A DNA stretch of 64,000 bases from Gallaecimonas kandeliae (GTDB lineage: Bacteria; Pseudomonadota; Gammaproteobacteria; Enterobacterales; Gallaecimonadaceae). The position numbers and the translations under genes are program-made. Positions 35,832 to 44,217 of this stretch are shown one piece after another. Positions within the stretch are counted from its first letter, which is position 1. Every line of letters starts with the position of its first letter. Under the pieces are notes generated by a model. That model was not told the DNA's origin. It made no database searches and saw only the letters and a list, made by a program, of their open reading frames with translations. Location: contig NZ_CP118480.1 in assembly GCF_030450055.1 (NCBI RefSeq), forward strand, positions 186,001 through 250,000, written 5' to 3'.

Positions 35832-36409
35832 CAGTAGTAGGAGTGCTCGCCGGCCTGGTGCTCGGTGACGTCCCTGACGCCATTCAGCTCACCGGGGAAG
35901 GCGGCCAGCAGCTCTTTCTCGATGCCTTCCTTGAGGGTCACGTCCACCATGGAGCAGCCGTTGCAGCCGCCGCCGAATTGCAGCACGGCCACGCCCTCAC
36001 CGGTGATTTCCATCACCGCCACCTTGCCGCCATGGTTGGCCAGCTGGGGGTTGATCTGGGATTGCAGCACATAGTCGACCCGTTCGATGAGGGGGGCGTC
36101 GTCGGCCACCTTGCGCACCTTGGCGTTGGGGGCCTTGAGGGTCAGCTGGGAACCCATCTGGTCGGTGACGAAGTCGATTTCAGCGTCCTGCAGGAAGGGG
36201 GAAGAGCTCTCGTCCACCACGGCGTCGAAGCCGGAGAAGGGCAGGCGGATGTCGCTGCCTTCGACCGCATCGGGCGGGCAGTAGGAGACGCCGCACTCGG
36301 CATTGGCGGTACCGGGGTTGACTACGAATACCCGGATATTGGTGCCATCCGGTTGATCGGCCAGCAGTTTGCAGAAATGGGCCTGGGCGGCCTCGGAGAT
36401 GCGGATCAT
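35831..36409 (-). CDS. nfuA: Fe-S biogenesis protein NfuA
   Basis: A 192-residue carrier that receives 4Fe-4S clusters and hands them to target proteins, important in oxidative stress. The N-terminal degenerate A-type domain (about 1-95) lacks the scaffold cysteines, and the C-terminal Nfu domain has the cluster-binding GGCNGCSM near residue 150. Length equals that of E. coli NfuA (191). ATG 36409 follows GAGAGG. An ATG four codons upstream is rejected on family alignment. Confidence 0.95.
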   Translation of the reverse strand: MIRISEAAQAHFCKLLADQPDGTNIRVFVVNPGTANAECGVSYCPPDAVEGSDIRLPFSGFDAVVDESSSPFLQDAEIDFVTDQMGSQLTLKAPNAKVRKVADDAPLIERVDYVLQSQINPQLANHGGKVAVMEITGEGVAVLQFGGGCNGCSMVDVTLKEGIEKELLAAFPGELNGVRDVTEHQAGEHSYY

Positions 36410-36581
36410 GGAGCCTCTCAAAACCTGACTACTTTACTCGGGTATGATAACGCGCCGCGCCGCCGTCGCCTAGTGGCTTACCGTCGGCACCAGCGACCAG
36501 AGGTGGTCCAGAGCCGTTGACGGGCCTGTCGCAGGGCGGCGGCCTTGGCTAGCCTAAGGAAAAGTCCAACAAGGCGTGCCC

Positions 36582-39074
36582 ATGAAAGCCCTGCTCCCTT
36601 TGCTGCTGTTGCCCCTGGCGGCCCAGGCCCAGCCCACGGCCGACTATTTCCCTGGCGAGACTTTCGACGCCGCCCGCCCCACACCCGAATCCGTCCTGGG
36701 CTTCGGCATAGGGGACTGGCACCTGCGCTTCGACCAGCAGCAGCAATACCTCGGCGCCCTGGCCCAAGGCTCGGACCGCATCAAGCTCATCAGCATAGGG
36801 CGCACCACCGAGCTTCGTGAGCAGAAGCTGCTGGCCATCTCCAGCCCGGCGAACCTGGCCAGGCTGGAGCAAATCCGCAAACAGCACCTGGAGGTGCTGG
36901 GCGGCAAGGCCCACCCCGAACTGCCCACCATCGTCTGGCTCGGCTATTCCATCCACGGCGACGAGCCCTCGGGGGCCAATGCCGCTCCCCTGGTGGCCTA
37001 TTGGCTGGCGGCCAGCGACAGCGAGGCGGTCAAGGCCATACTCGACAACTGCATAGTGCTGATGGACCCGGCCCTGAACCCGGACGGCCTGGACCGCTAC
37101 GCCAACTTCGCCAACAACATGCAGTCCAGGCACAACTCCGACTCCCTGGCCCACAGATCCCGCTGGCAGGGCTTCCCGGCCGGGCGCCTCAACCACTACG
37201 GCTTCGACCTCAACCGCGACTGGCTGCTGCTGAGCCAGCCGGCCTCCCGCAACAGGGTCCGCTTCTGGCAGTCCTGGATGCCGGCCGTGTTCGGCGACTT
37301 CCACGAGATGGAGACCGACGGCACCTTCTTCTTCCAGCCCGGCATCCCCAGCAGGGTCAACCCCCTGACACCCAAGGAAAACCAGGCCATCACCAAGGAA
37401 CTGGCCAAGGCCGTGGCCAAGGGCCTGGATAAGCAGGGGCGGCTCTACTTCACCGGCGAGTCCTTCGACGACTTCTACTGGGGCAAGGCCTCCAGCTATG
37501 CCGACGCCCAGGGCGCCGTCGGCATCCTCTACGAGCAGGCGAGGCCCCGTGGCCAGAAGGCCGCCACCCCTTTCGGCGAGCTGAGCTTCGCCTTTTCCAT
37601 CGAGAACCAACTCACGGCCAGCCGCCGGCTGCTGGCCGGGGTGGTGCAGGACAAGCAGCGCCTGGCCAGCTACCAGGCCGCCTTCTTCAAGGACGCCCGC
37701 AAGCTGGCGGACGACGACAGGACCAAGGGCATCCTCCTCAAGAACCCCGGTGACCAGGCAAGGCTCGACGATCTGGCCCGGGTGCTCACCAGCCACGGCA
37801 TCGAGGTGCAACTGCTGGCCAAGGACACCAAGGAAGGGGGTCAGGCTTTCAAGGCCGGCAGCGACCTCTATGTGCCCCTGGACCAGCCCCAGTACCGGCT
37901 GGTCAAGTCGGTGTTCGGCACCGACACCCAGTTCAAGGACGACAGCTTCTACGATGTCTCCGCCTGGAACCTGGCCTATGCCTACAACGTCCCCTTCCAG
38001 CCCAGCCGCAATGCCGATCTGGGCGGCGAGCCCTGGCACCCGCTGCTGCCCAAGCTGCCGCCTGTCGAGCCGGCCTATGCCTGGGCCTTCCATTGGAACG
38101 ACAGCCGGGCCCCGGCGCTGCTGGCGGACTTGCTGCGGGCCGGCATCAAGGTGTTCAGGACGGGGTCCGAGAGCGACAACAGCGGCGTGGAGCTGGCGGC
38201 GGGGGACATGCTGATCCCCGCCGGTACCCAGCAGCCGGCCTACTTGCTGGCCACCCTGGCCCGCCTGTCCCAAGCCCATGGGGTGCCTTTGCTGGGGCTG
38301 GACTCGGGCCTGTCTCAAAGCGGTGCCGATCTCGGCAGCCCCGGGCTGCAACGGATCCACCAGCCCAGGGCGGCGCTGCTGGTGGGCCGCGACATCGGCG
38401 CGACCAAGGCCGGGGGCGTCTGGCAGAGCCTGGACGTCCAGGCCGGGGTGGCCCTGACCTTGCTGGAAGACAGCGTGCTGGCGAAGTTGGATCTCGACGA
38501 GTTCAGCCACCTCATCATCCCCTCGGCCGCGCCCCTGGCTTTGGATGCGGCCCAGAGCCAGCGCATCCGAGCCTGGGTGGAGCGGGGTGGCCGCCTGATC
38601 CTGATGGCAGACGCCGTGCCCTGGGCCATAGACAACGGCCTGCTGGCCGCCACCCTGGTGGACGACAAGGCACGCCTGGCCCGCTTCCCCACCGAGGGCC
38701 TGGGCTATGGTGACCAGGGCCGGCACCGGGCCCAGACCCTGATCGCCGGCACCCAGGTGCTGGCGGATCTCGACGTCAGCCACCCCCTCAATGCCGGCCT
38801 GGGCAGCGCCACCCTGCCGCTGATGCGGGATCAGGCCGTCATGCTGGACAAGGTGGAAGGGGATTTCAGCGTCCTGGCCCGCTATGACGCCAAGCCGCTG
38901 CTGGCGGGCTTCATGGCCAAGGCCAACCAGGACTTCCTGGCCGGCACCCCGGCCACCGTGGCCCAGCACCTGGGCAGGGGCAGCGTGGTGGCCTTTCTCG
39001 ACGACGTCAGCTTCAGGGGCGTGCAGCGGGATTCGGAGCGCTGGCTGAGCAACGCCCTCTACCTCGATTTCTGA
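36582..39074 (+). CDS. M14 family zinc carboxypeptidase
   Basis: An 830-residue secreted metallopeptidase. A signal peptide (ending near AQAQP) precedes an M14 domain with zinc ligands H125 and E128 (IHGDEPSG) and H241 (FHEM). The substrate-binding NRDW and DPALNPDG segments lie between them. The large C-terminal part (about 390-830) lacks a domain I can name with confidence, though part (near LIIPSAAPL and WVERGGRLILM) looks like a class-I glutamine-amidotransferase-like fold. AAGG lies 7 nt before ATG 36582. It is divergent from nfuA. Confidence 0.92.
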   Translation: MKALLPLLLLPLAAQAQPTADYFPGETFDAARPTPESVLGFGIGDWHLRFDQQQQYLGALAQGSDRIKLISIGRTTELREQKLLAISSPANLARLEQIRKQHLEVLGGKAHPELPTIVWLGYSIHGDEPSGANAAPLVAYWLAASDSEAVKAILDNCIVLMDPALNPDGLDRYANFANNMQSRHNSDSLAHRSRWQGFPAGRLNHYGFDLNRDWLLLSQPASRNRVRFWQSWMPAVFGDFHEMETDGTFFFQPGIPSRVNPLTPKENQAITKELAKAVAKGLDKQGRLYFTGESFDDFYWGKASSYADAQGAVGILYEQARPRGQKAATPFGELSFAFSIENQLTASRRLLAGVVQDKQRLASYQAAFFKDARKLADDDRTKGILLKNPGDQARLDDLARVLTSHGIEVQLLAKDTKEGGQAFKAGSDLYVPLDQPQYRLVKSVFGTDTQFKDDSFYDVSAWNLAYAYNVPFQPSRNADLGGEPWHPLLPKLPPVEPAYAWAFHWNDSRAPALLADLLRAGIKVFRTGSESDNSGVELAAGDMLIPAGTQQPAYLLATLARLSQAHGVPLLGLDSGLSQSGADLGSPGLQRIHQPRAALLVGRDIGATKAGGVWQSLDVQAGVALTLLEDSVLAKLDLDEFSHLIIPSAAPLALDAAQSQRIRAWVERGGRLILMADAVPWAIDNGLLAATLVDDKARLARFPTEGLGYGDQGRHRAQTLIAGTQVLADLDVSHPLNAGLGSATLPLMRDQAVMLDKVEGDFSVLARYDAKPLLAGFMAKANQDFLAGTPATVAQHLGRGSVVAFLDDVSFRGVQRDSERWLSNALYLDF

Positions 39075-39080
39075 TCTGAA

Positions 39081-39103
39081 AAAGCCGCCTCTTGGGCGGC
39101 TTT
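39081..39103. terminator. Bidirectional terminator
   Basis: Hairpin AAAGCCGCC-TCTTG-GGCGGCTTT between the convergent M14 and small membrane-protein genes. Confidence 0.8.
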
Positions 39104-39105
39104 GC

Positions 39106-39333
39106 TCAATCCAGCAGCTGCAGGGCGTCGGGGTCCAGCACCTGGGGCAAGGTCACCAGCATCAGCAGCACCGTCAGGGTCAGGGACAATGACCAGAGCA
39201 GCCGGTCCAGCCGCTTGCCCGTATCTCCCTTGGCACGGAACAGCAGCAGGCCCACCAGCTGGCTCAAGAGGTGCAGGCACACCAGGGCGCAGAGGGCGAA
39301 CAGGGAGCTGAGCAGTATGTTGTACAGGTTCAC
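39106..39333 (-). CDS. Small hypothetical membrane protein
   Basis: A 75-residue protein with two predicted helices (about 5-32 and 45-65) joined by a charged loop (RAKGDTGKRLDR). No family is recognised. It is on the minus strand, 54 bp downstream of the comF stop, so it may be read from the comF promoter or alone. Confidence 0.65.
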   Translation of the reverse strand: MNLYNILLSSLFALCALVCLHLLSQLVGLLLFRAKGDTGKRLDRLLWSLSLTLTVLLMLVTLPQVLDPDALQLLD

Positions 39334-39387
39334 GACGGCAACAAGGGGTAAAGCGGGGCCTCTTTTTAACGCAGCCGCTTCCTTTTG

Positions 39388-40071
39388 TCACGCCCTGGCC
39401 AGGCACCAGAGCTGCACCTTGTGACAACCCGCCGCCTTGAGCAGCCGGGCCAGGGCGGCGGCCGTGCTGCCGGTGGTCATGACGTCGTCCACCAAAGCCA
39501 CATGGCCGGGGGGACTGCCCTTGAGGGCGAAGGCCCCCTTGAGATTTCTGAGGCGGGCCGTCCTGGTCAGCCCTTGCTGGCTGCGGGTACGCCTTGGGCG
39601 GCGCAGCAGGTCACAGCGTACCGGTAATTGCAGGGCCTTTCCCAACTGCCAGGCGATGAGCTCTGCCTGGTTGAAGCCCCGCCACAGCTGCCGCGACCAG
39701 TGCAATGGCACCGGCAGCAGGCAGTCGGGCATCTCGGCGCCGCCCAGGGCTGCCAGCAGCGGCTGGCATAGGGCGGCGTCCAACCACCATTGGCGTTGGT
39801 ACTTGAAGCTGTGGATCAGGGCGTCAAGAGGCGGGCCGTAGGGGCAGCCGTAGTGGACGGCGTCGAAGGGTGGCGGTTTGGCCAGGCAGCGGCGGCAGGG
39901 ATCGGGCCCCGGCTCGCCGCAGCGCTGGCAACGGCGCCCCGGCTTGGGCAGATCCGCCAGGCAATGGGGGCAGAGCGGGTCTGGGCTCGGCTCCAGGCAG
40001 AGCCAGCAGCGGCCGCCGGGCTTGGCTTGGCGGGCCAGCCGGGCTAGGATGCGGGCGATTTCGGAGGACAT
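39388..40071 (-). CDS. comF: ComF family protein (phosphoribosyltransferase-like)
   Basis: A 227-residue cytoplasmic protein linked to DNA uptake/transformation in naturally competent bacteria. The N-terminal Cys cluster (RCWLCLEPSPDPLCPHC, RCQRCGEPGPDPCRRC) forms a four- to eight-Cys zinc region. The C-terminal domain has the PRPP-binding motif VALVDDVMTTGST and the family segment RGFNQAELIA. Its ATG abuts the bioH ATG back to back (CATATG at 40069-40074), leaving no intergenic DNA, as in other gammaproteobacteria where these genes are divergent neighbours. Confidence 0.92.
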   Translation of the reverse strand: MSSEIARILARLARQAKPGGRCWLCLEPSPDPLCPHCLADLPKPGRRCQRCGEPGPDPCRRCLAKPPPFDAVHYGCPYGPPLDALIHSFKYQRQWWLDAALCQPLLAALGGAEMPDCLLPVPLHWSRQLWRGFNQAELIAWQLGKALQLPVRCDLLRRPRRTRSQQGLTRTARLRNLKGAFALKGSPPGHVALVDDVMTTGSTAAALARLLKAAGCHKVQLWCLARA

Positions 40072-40812
40072 ATGTCAGCACCCACCTTGGTGATGCTGCA
40101 CGGTTGGGGGGTCAACGGTGCAGTCTTTTCTTCCCTTCTGCCCCATCTGCAGGGCCTGGATCTAAGGGTGGTCGATCTGCCCGGTTTTGGCGACGCCGCC
40201 CATGAGCCCGCCCATGACCAGATCGACGCCCTGGCCAGGGCCGTGGCCGCCAAGGTGCCGGATGGGGCCGTCTGGTTGGGCTGGTCCCTGGGGGGCCTGG
40301 TGGCGACCCAGGCGGCGTTGGAAGGCCATGGCAACCCAAGGGCCTTGATCACCCTGGCCTCCAGCCCGGCCTTCCTGGCAGATAGCGGCTGGCCCGGCAT
40401 CAAGCCCCTGGTATTGGCGCAGTTCGCCGATGCCCTAGATGGCGACATAGGGGTGGTGATAGACCGCTTCCTGGCCATCCAGGCCATGGGTGCCCCCAGT
40501 GCCAAGGCCGACATCAAGGCGCTGCGCCAGAGGGTAGTGGAGCGGCCCCTGCCCAGCCACGCCGCCCTGGCCGGCGGCCTCAAGATCCTCGAAGAGACCG
40601 ACCTGCGCGGCCGGCTAGAAGAGGTCGAGCAGCCTTTCCTGCGCCTCTACGGCCGCCTCGACGCCCTGGTGCCCGGCAAGCAGCAGCCCCTGGTGGACGC
40701 CCTGGCCCCCCAGAGCCAGAGCCTAGTGTTCGAGCACGCCTCCCATGCCCCTTTCATCTCCCATCCACAAGAAACGGCCAAGGCCATACGGGACTTTGTG
40801 ACCGGGCTCTAA
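40072..40812 (+). CDS. bioH: Pimeloyl-ACP methyl ester carboxylesterase
   Basis: Frees pimeloyl-ACP from its methyl ester, the step that commits the carbon chain to biotin synthesis. The protein has 246 residues and an alpha/beta-hydrolase fold: MLHGWGVN oxyanion loop, nucleophile S72 in GWSLGG, catalytic Asp in GRLDALVP and His in HASHAPF. The ribosome site GGAGG (5 nt spacing) lies inside comF. No other bio genes are in the window, which is usual for bioH. Confidence 0.92.
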   Translation: MSAPTLVMLHGWGVNGAVFSSLLPHLQGLDLRVVDLPGFGDAAHEPAHDQIDALARAVAAKVPDGAVWLGWSLGGLVATQAALEGHGNPRALITLASSPAFLADSGWPGIKPLVLAQFADALDGDIGVVIDRFLAIQAMGAPSAKADIKALRQRVVERPLPSHAALAGGLKILEETDLRGRLEEVEQPFLRLYGRLDALVPGKQQPLVDALAPQSQSLVFEHASHAPFISHPQETAKAIRDFVTGL

Positions 40813-40882
40813 GGGAAGATGGGCAAAATTTGGCCGTGGTGGCCAAATGGCGTACACTCAGCAGACCAACAAGGAGGCAGCC

Positions 40883-41095
40883 ATGACGTCGACTTCAGCC
40901 ATCCAAAGCGGTATCAACCTGCAGCTCACCGCCCAGCAGCGGGCCAGTGACGCCGCCTATACCCTGGCCCGTGGCAACGTGGACGTGGAGCCCCTGATGC
41001 AGTTGGAAGTGGCCAAGCAGGAATCCGGCGCCGCCGCCAAGGTGATCAAGACCGCCGACGAGATGCTGGGCACCATCATCGACACCACGGCCTAA
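40883..41095 (+). CDS. Small protein resembling flagellar rod/hook C-terminal domain
   Basis: A 70-residue helical protein. Its C-terminal half (NVDVEPLMQLEVAKQESGA and AKVIKTADEMLGTIID) resembles the C-terminal helix shared by flagellar rod, hook and hook-associated proteins. It has no rod body and no flagellar gene is nearby. AAGGAGG precedes ATG 40883. It is closed by its own terminator, so it is probably a real single-gene unit. The function is unknown. Confidence 0.75.
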   Translation: MTSTSAIQSGINLQLTAQQRASDAAYTLARGNVDVEPLMQLEVAKQESGAAAKVIKTADEMLGTIIDTTA

Positions 41096-41105
41096 GCGCC
41101 GCACC

Positions 41106-41129
41106 AAGCCACCGCCAGGTGGCTTTTTT
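41106..41129 (+). terminator. Terminator after the 70-residue gene
   Basis: Hairpin AGCCACC-GCCA-GGTGGCT (41107-41124) followed by a T run. Confidence 0.85.
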
Positions 41130-41161
41130 ATTGCCTCAAAACCCTTTTTACAGCAGGGATA

Positions 41162-41189
41162 TTGCAACAGCTCCTACCAGTCCTATAAT
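41162..41189 (+). promoter_or_regulatory. Sigma70-type promoter of the SulP gene
   Basis: TTGCAA (41162-41167), 16 bp, perfect TATAAT (41184-41189). Transcription would start near 41196, between the -10 box and the ribosome site GGGAGGA at 41213-41219. That excludes the in-frame ATG at 41188 and supports the TTG start at 41224. Confidence 0.7.
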
Positions 41190-41223
41190 GGCGCTCTCTG
41201 TCCCCTGCCCTTGGGAGGACCTC

Positions 41224-42933
41224 TTGGCCCATCGCGCCCATCTCTTTTCACTCCGTATCGCCCATGCCCTGCGGGAAGCCTGCCTGCAGGAAGCCTATTC
41301 CAAGGCCCGCTTCGGCAAGGATCTGCTGGCGGGGCTCACCGTCGGCATCATCGCCATACCCCTGTCCATGGCCCTGGCCATCGCCAGTGGCGTGGCGCCC
41401 CAGCACGGCCTCTATACGGCGATCATCGCCGGCTTCCTGATCGCCCTCACCGGCGGCTCCCGTTTCTCCATCTCGGGGCCCACGGCCGCCTTCGTGGTGA
41501 TCCTCTACCCCATAGCCCAGCAATACGGCCTGGGCGGCCTGCTGCTGGCCTCTATCCTGGCCGGTGTGCTGCTGGTGGCCATGGCACTGCTGCGGCTCGG
41601 GCGTTTCATCGAATACATTCCGGAGGCGGTGACCCTGGGCTTCACCGGCGGTATCGCCGTGGTGATCGCCACCTTGCAGATCAAGGACTTCCTTGGCCTC
41701 AAGCTGGGCCCCATGCCGGAGGACTACCTGCACAAGCTGTTGGCCCTGGGCCAGGCTCTACCGACGGTGCATTGGCCCAGCCTGCTGGTGGCGCTCAGCA
41801 CCCTGGCCGTGCTGCTGCTCTGGCCCAGGCTCAAGACGCCGGTGCCGCCGCACCTGCCGGCGGTGCTGCTCGGCACCCTGCTGGCCTACGGCCTCAACCA
41901 GGCTGGCCTTGGCGTCGAGACCATAGGTTCGCGCTTCAGCTACCTGCTGCCGGACGGCAGCAGCGGCGCCGGCATACCCCCTGTGCTGCCCTATTTCGAA
42001 TGGCCCTGGCAGCAGGCCGGCGCCGACGGCAAACCCCTGGTGCTGAGCTGGCAACTGGTGCGGGATCTGCTGCCGGCGGCCTTTGCCATCGCCATGCTGG
42101 GTGCCATCGAATCCCTGCTCTGCGCCGTGGTGCTGGACGGCATGACGGGCCGGCGCCACAGTGCCAACAGCGAGTTGCTTGGCCAGGGCATCGGCAACAT
42201 CGTCACCCCCTTCTTCGGCGGCATCACCGCCACGGCCGCCATCGCCCGCTCCGCCGCCAACTTCAAGGCCGGCGCCACCTCGCCGTTGTCGGCCATGATC
42301 CATGCCGGGGTGGTGCTGTTGGGGCTGGTGGCCCTGGCGCCCTGGCTGGCTTTCCTGCCCATGCCGGCCATGGCGGCGCTCTTGATGCTGGTGGCCTGGA
42401 ACATGAGCGAGGCGCCCAAGTCCTTGCACATGCTGAGGACGGCTCCCAAAGGGGATCTCTGGGTGCTGCTGACCTGTTTCTCCCTGACGGTGCTGATGGA
42501 CATGGTGATCGCCATCACCGCCGGCATACTGCTGGCGGCGGTGCTCTTCATGAAGGAGATCGCCGAGATGACCAAGGTCAGCGACCTCAGCCAGAACCGC
42601 AAGCTGGTGCCGGCGCCGCTGCCGGAAGGCTGGCTGGCCTACAAGGTCAGCGGCCCCCTCTTCTTCGCGGCCGCCGACAAGGTGTTCGGAGAATTGTCCC
42701 TGCTGGCCAGGGACGCCAAGGTCGTGGTCTTGCAGCTGGATGCCGTGCCCATCCTCGATGCCGGCGGCCTGGCCGCCTTCAACCGCTTCATCAGCAGCTG
42801 CCGCAAGGCCGACACCGAGATCCGGGTCGCCGAACTGCAGTTCCAGCCTCTGCGCACCCTGGCCAGGGCCGGCATGAAGCCCATCGAAGGCGCCCTTTCC
42901 TTCCACCCCAGCCTGGAGGCGGCCCTGGCCTGA
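41224..42933 (+). CDS. SulP family anion transporter (DauA-like)
   Basis: A 569-residue inner-membrane transporter with about 12-14 helices and a C-terminal STAS domain (about 460-569). Family segments include LLAGLTVGIIAIPLSMALAIASG, the SISGPTAAFVVIL region and QGIGNIVTPFFGGITATAAIARSA. E. coli DauA is a C4-dicarboxylate carrier. Others carry sulfate or bicarbonate, so the substrate is open. I chose the TTG start, with GGAGG 5 nt upstream and a promoter at 41162-41189. Length then matches the family (about 560). Confidence 0.92.
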   Translation: MAHRAHLFSLRIAHALREACLQEAYSKARFGKDLLAGLTVGIIAIPLSMALAIASGVAPQHGLYTAIIAGFLIALTGGSRFSISGPTAAFVVILYPIAQQYGLGGLLLASILAGVLLVAMALLRLGRFIEYIPEAVTLGFTGGIAVVIATLQIKDFLGLKLGPMPEDYLHKLLALGQALPTVHWPSLLVALSTLAVLLLWPRLKTPVPPHLPAVLLGTLLAYGLNQAGLGVETIGSRFSYLLPDGSSGAGIPPVLPYFEWPWQQAGADGKPLVLSWQLVRDLLPAAFAIAMLGAIESLLCAVVLDGMTGRRHSANSELLGQGIGNIVTPFFGGITATAAIARSAANFKAGATSPLSAMIHAGVVLLGLVALAPWLAFLPMPAMAALLMLVAWNMSEAPKSLHMLRTAPKGDLWVLLTCFSLTVLMDMVIAITAGILLAAVLFMKEIAEMTKVSDLSQNRKLVPAPLPEGWLAYKVSGPLFFAAADKVFGELSLLARDAKVVVLQLDAVPILDAGGLAAFNRFISSCRKADTEIRVAELQFQPLRTLARAGMKPIEGALSFHPSLEAALA

Positions 42934-43091
42934 CCAAGCCGGGCCCAGGCCCGGCTTTAATTCAGCTAATGCTCTATAAGTTTCCTTTAGGTTGTATTTT
43001 GCTCTTCTGTTTCGTTCAATGGGGTGGCGTTTGCAGTACCAACGGAGTTTGGTAACGCCTTCACATTCAAGGAAATTCACGGAGAGAAAGA

Positions 43092-43442
43092 ATGAAAATG
43101 CGCACTATCGTCGCCGCCACACTGCTGCTGGGTACAGGTTCCGCCTTCGCGTCCGGCATGAGCTGCTACATCGACACCAAGGCCTACGACCAATTCACCC
43201 CCAACGATTGCTCTGCCCTGGTTTATGGCGCCACCCAGGCCACGGCCGTGTTCCGCATCGACAACCTGCCCAGCCGTTACTACATCGATTGGCACAACCC
43301 CAACTGCGCCGCCAACGCCACCACCTGCACCGCCGTGATCAGGGCCTTCCGTACCTTCCAGGCTTCGGCGACCCTCATCGACCTGGATGCCGGCACCACC
43401 ACAGACGTCTCGGCAACGGCCAGCTTCGAAGACGGCCGCTGA
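43092..43442 (+). CDS. Small secreted protein of unknown function
   Basis: A 116-residue protein with a signal peptide (ending GSAFA-SG) and a mature domain of about 95 residues with four Cys (SCYIDTK, NDCSALV, NPNCAANATTC) that may form two disulfides. No family is recognised. CGGAG lies 8 nt before ATG 43092. The upstream 158 bp are AT-rich and may hold the promoter. It is followed by a terminator. Confidence 0.8.
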   Translation: MKMRTIVAATLLLGTGSAFASGMSCYIDTKAYDQFTPNDCSALVYGATQATAVFRIDNLPSRYYIDWHNPNCAANATTCTAVIRAFRTFQASATLIDLDAGTTTDVSATASFEDGR

Positions 43443-43447
43443 TAAAA

Positions 43448-43473
43448 AAACCGGGGCAAGGCCCCGGTTTCTT
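43448..43473. terminator. Bidirectional terminator
   Basis: Hairpin AAACCGGGGC-AAG-GCCCCGGTTT (43448-43470) with T-rich ends, between the convergent small secreted-protein gene and the GlyGly-CTERM fragment. Confidence 0.9.
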
Positions 43474-43483
43474 CATCTGGCTA

Positions 43484-43808
43484 TCAAGCCTTTCTTCTCG
43501 CTGCCAGGGCTCCGCCCAGCAGCAACAGCAACCAACCCATGGCACCGCCGCCACCGCCGGACTTGGCCGGTGCCTTGTGCTGGACACTGATGTTGGCCTG
43601 GGCCGCCTTGCTGGCTACCCTGCCGTTGCTGACCACCAGTTCGAAGCTGAGCTGGGTGTCGCTGCTGACGGTAGGAGCCGTGAAGGAGAGGCTCGACGCC
43701 GTGGCGCTGCTCAATGTCACGGAAGGGCCCGTCGTCTGGCGCCACTGGTAGCTCAGGCTGTCACCAGACACCGGTGAACTGCTCTGGGCGGCACTGAGGG
43801 TGACCACA
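43484..43808 (-). pseudogene. 3' fragment of a GlyGly-CTERM secreted protein
   Basis: About 108 codons remain. They encode a PKD/Ig-like module (SLSYQWRQTTGPSVTLSS and a LSFELVVSNGR strand) and a typical GlyGly-CTERM tail: GGGGGAMGWLLLLLGG followed by RRK. The module is cut in mid-strand at about 43810, where its upstream part should continue. There is no ribosome site or signal peptide in front of it, so the fragment is not an intact gene. It resembles the tail of the S8 peptidase at 15852, but its sequence differs. Confidence 0.8.
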
Positions 43809-43811
43809 TTG

Positions 43812-44145
43812 CCTTTTCACCAAGGACACGGAGCAGGGGATCTGGCGCCTGGATCTCGCCACAGGCAAGAAGGCGTTGCTGGTCAAGGACACGGCCGTGG
43901 GCGACTGGGGCAACTTCAATGTGGTGGAAGGGGGCCTCATCTATGTCCACCGCGCCGAGAAGGCCGACGAAGTGGTGCGCCTCGACTTCAAGACAGGCGC
44001 CACCCAGCTGCTGGCCTCCTTGCCCTACCACAGCCTCAAGGGCAACAGATCCCTGGCCCTGGGGGAAAACGGCCAGCTGATCCTGACCTTGCTGGGCAAG
44101 GGCCAGGCAGACATCTACGCCCTTTACCCGGAGCACACCCACTAG
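43812..44145 (+). pseudogene. 3' fragment of a PD40/WD40-like beta-propeller protein
   Basis: An open frame beginning in mid-domain reads LFTKDTEQGIWRLDLATGKK, then GLIYVHRAEKADEVVRLDFKTG and LALGENGQLILTLLGKGQADIYAL: two to three blades of a TolB-type propeller, as at the C-terminus of CadC-like winged-helix/PD40 regulators. No start or upstream blades exist. The frame meets a stop at 43801-43803 inside the neighbouring fragment. The first in-frame ATG (43876 region) has no ribosome site. Confidence 0.75.
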
Positions 44146-44217
44146 CGCCGAGGCGTTCATTTCCCAGGCAGCCGGGAAGGGCTATAACAGCGGTACTGCC
44201 ATCAAGGACGAACCGCC

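Noticed and set aside
41188-41223. SulP start at ATG 41188
   Set aside because: The ATG lies inside a perfect TATAAT box and has no ribosome site. TTG 41224 has both.
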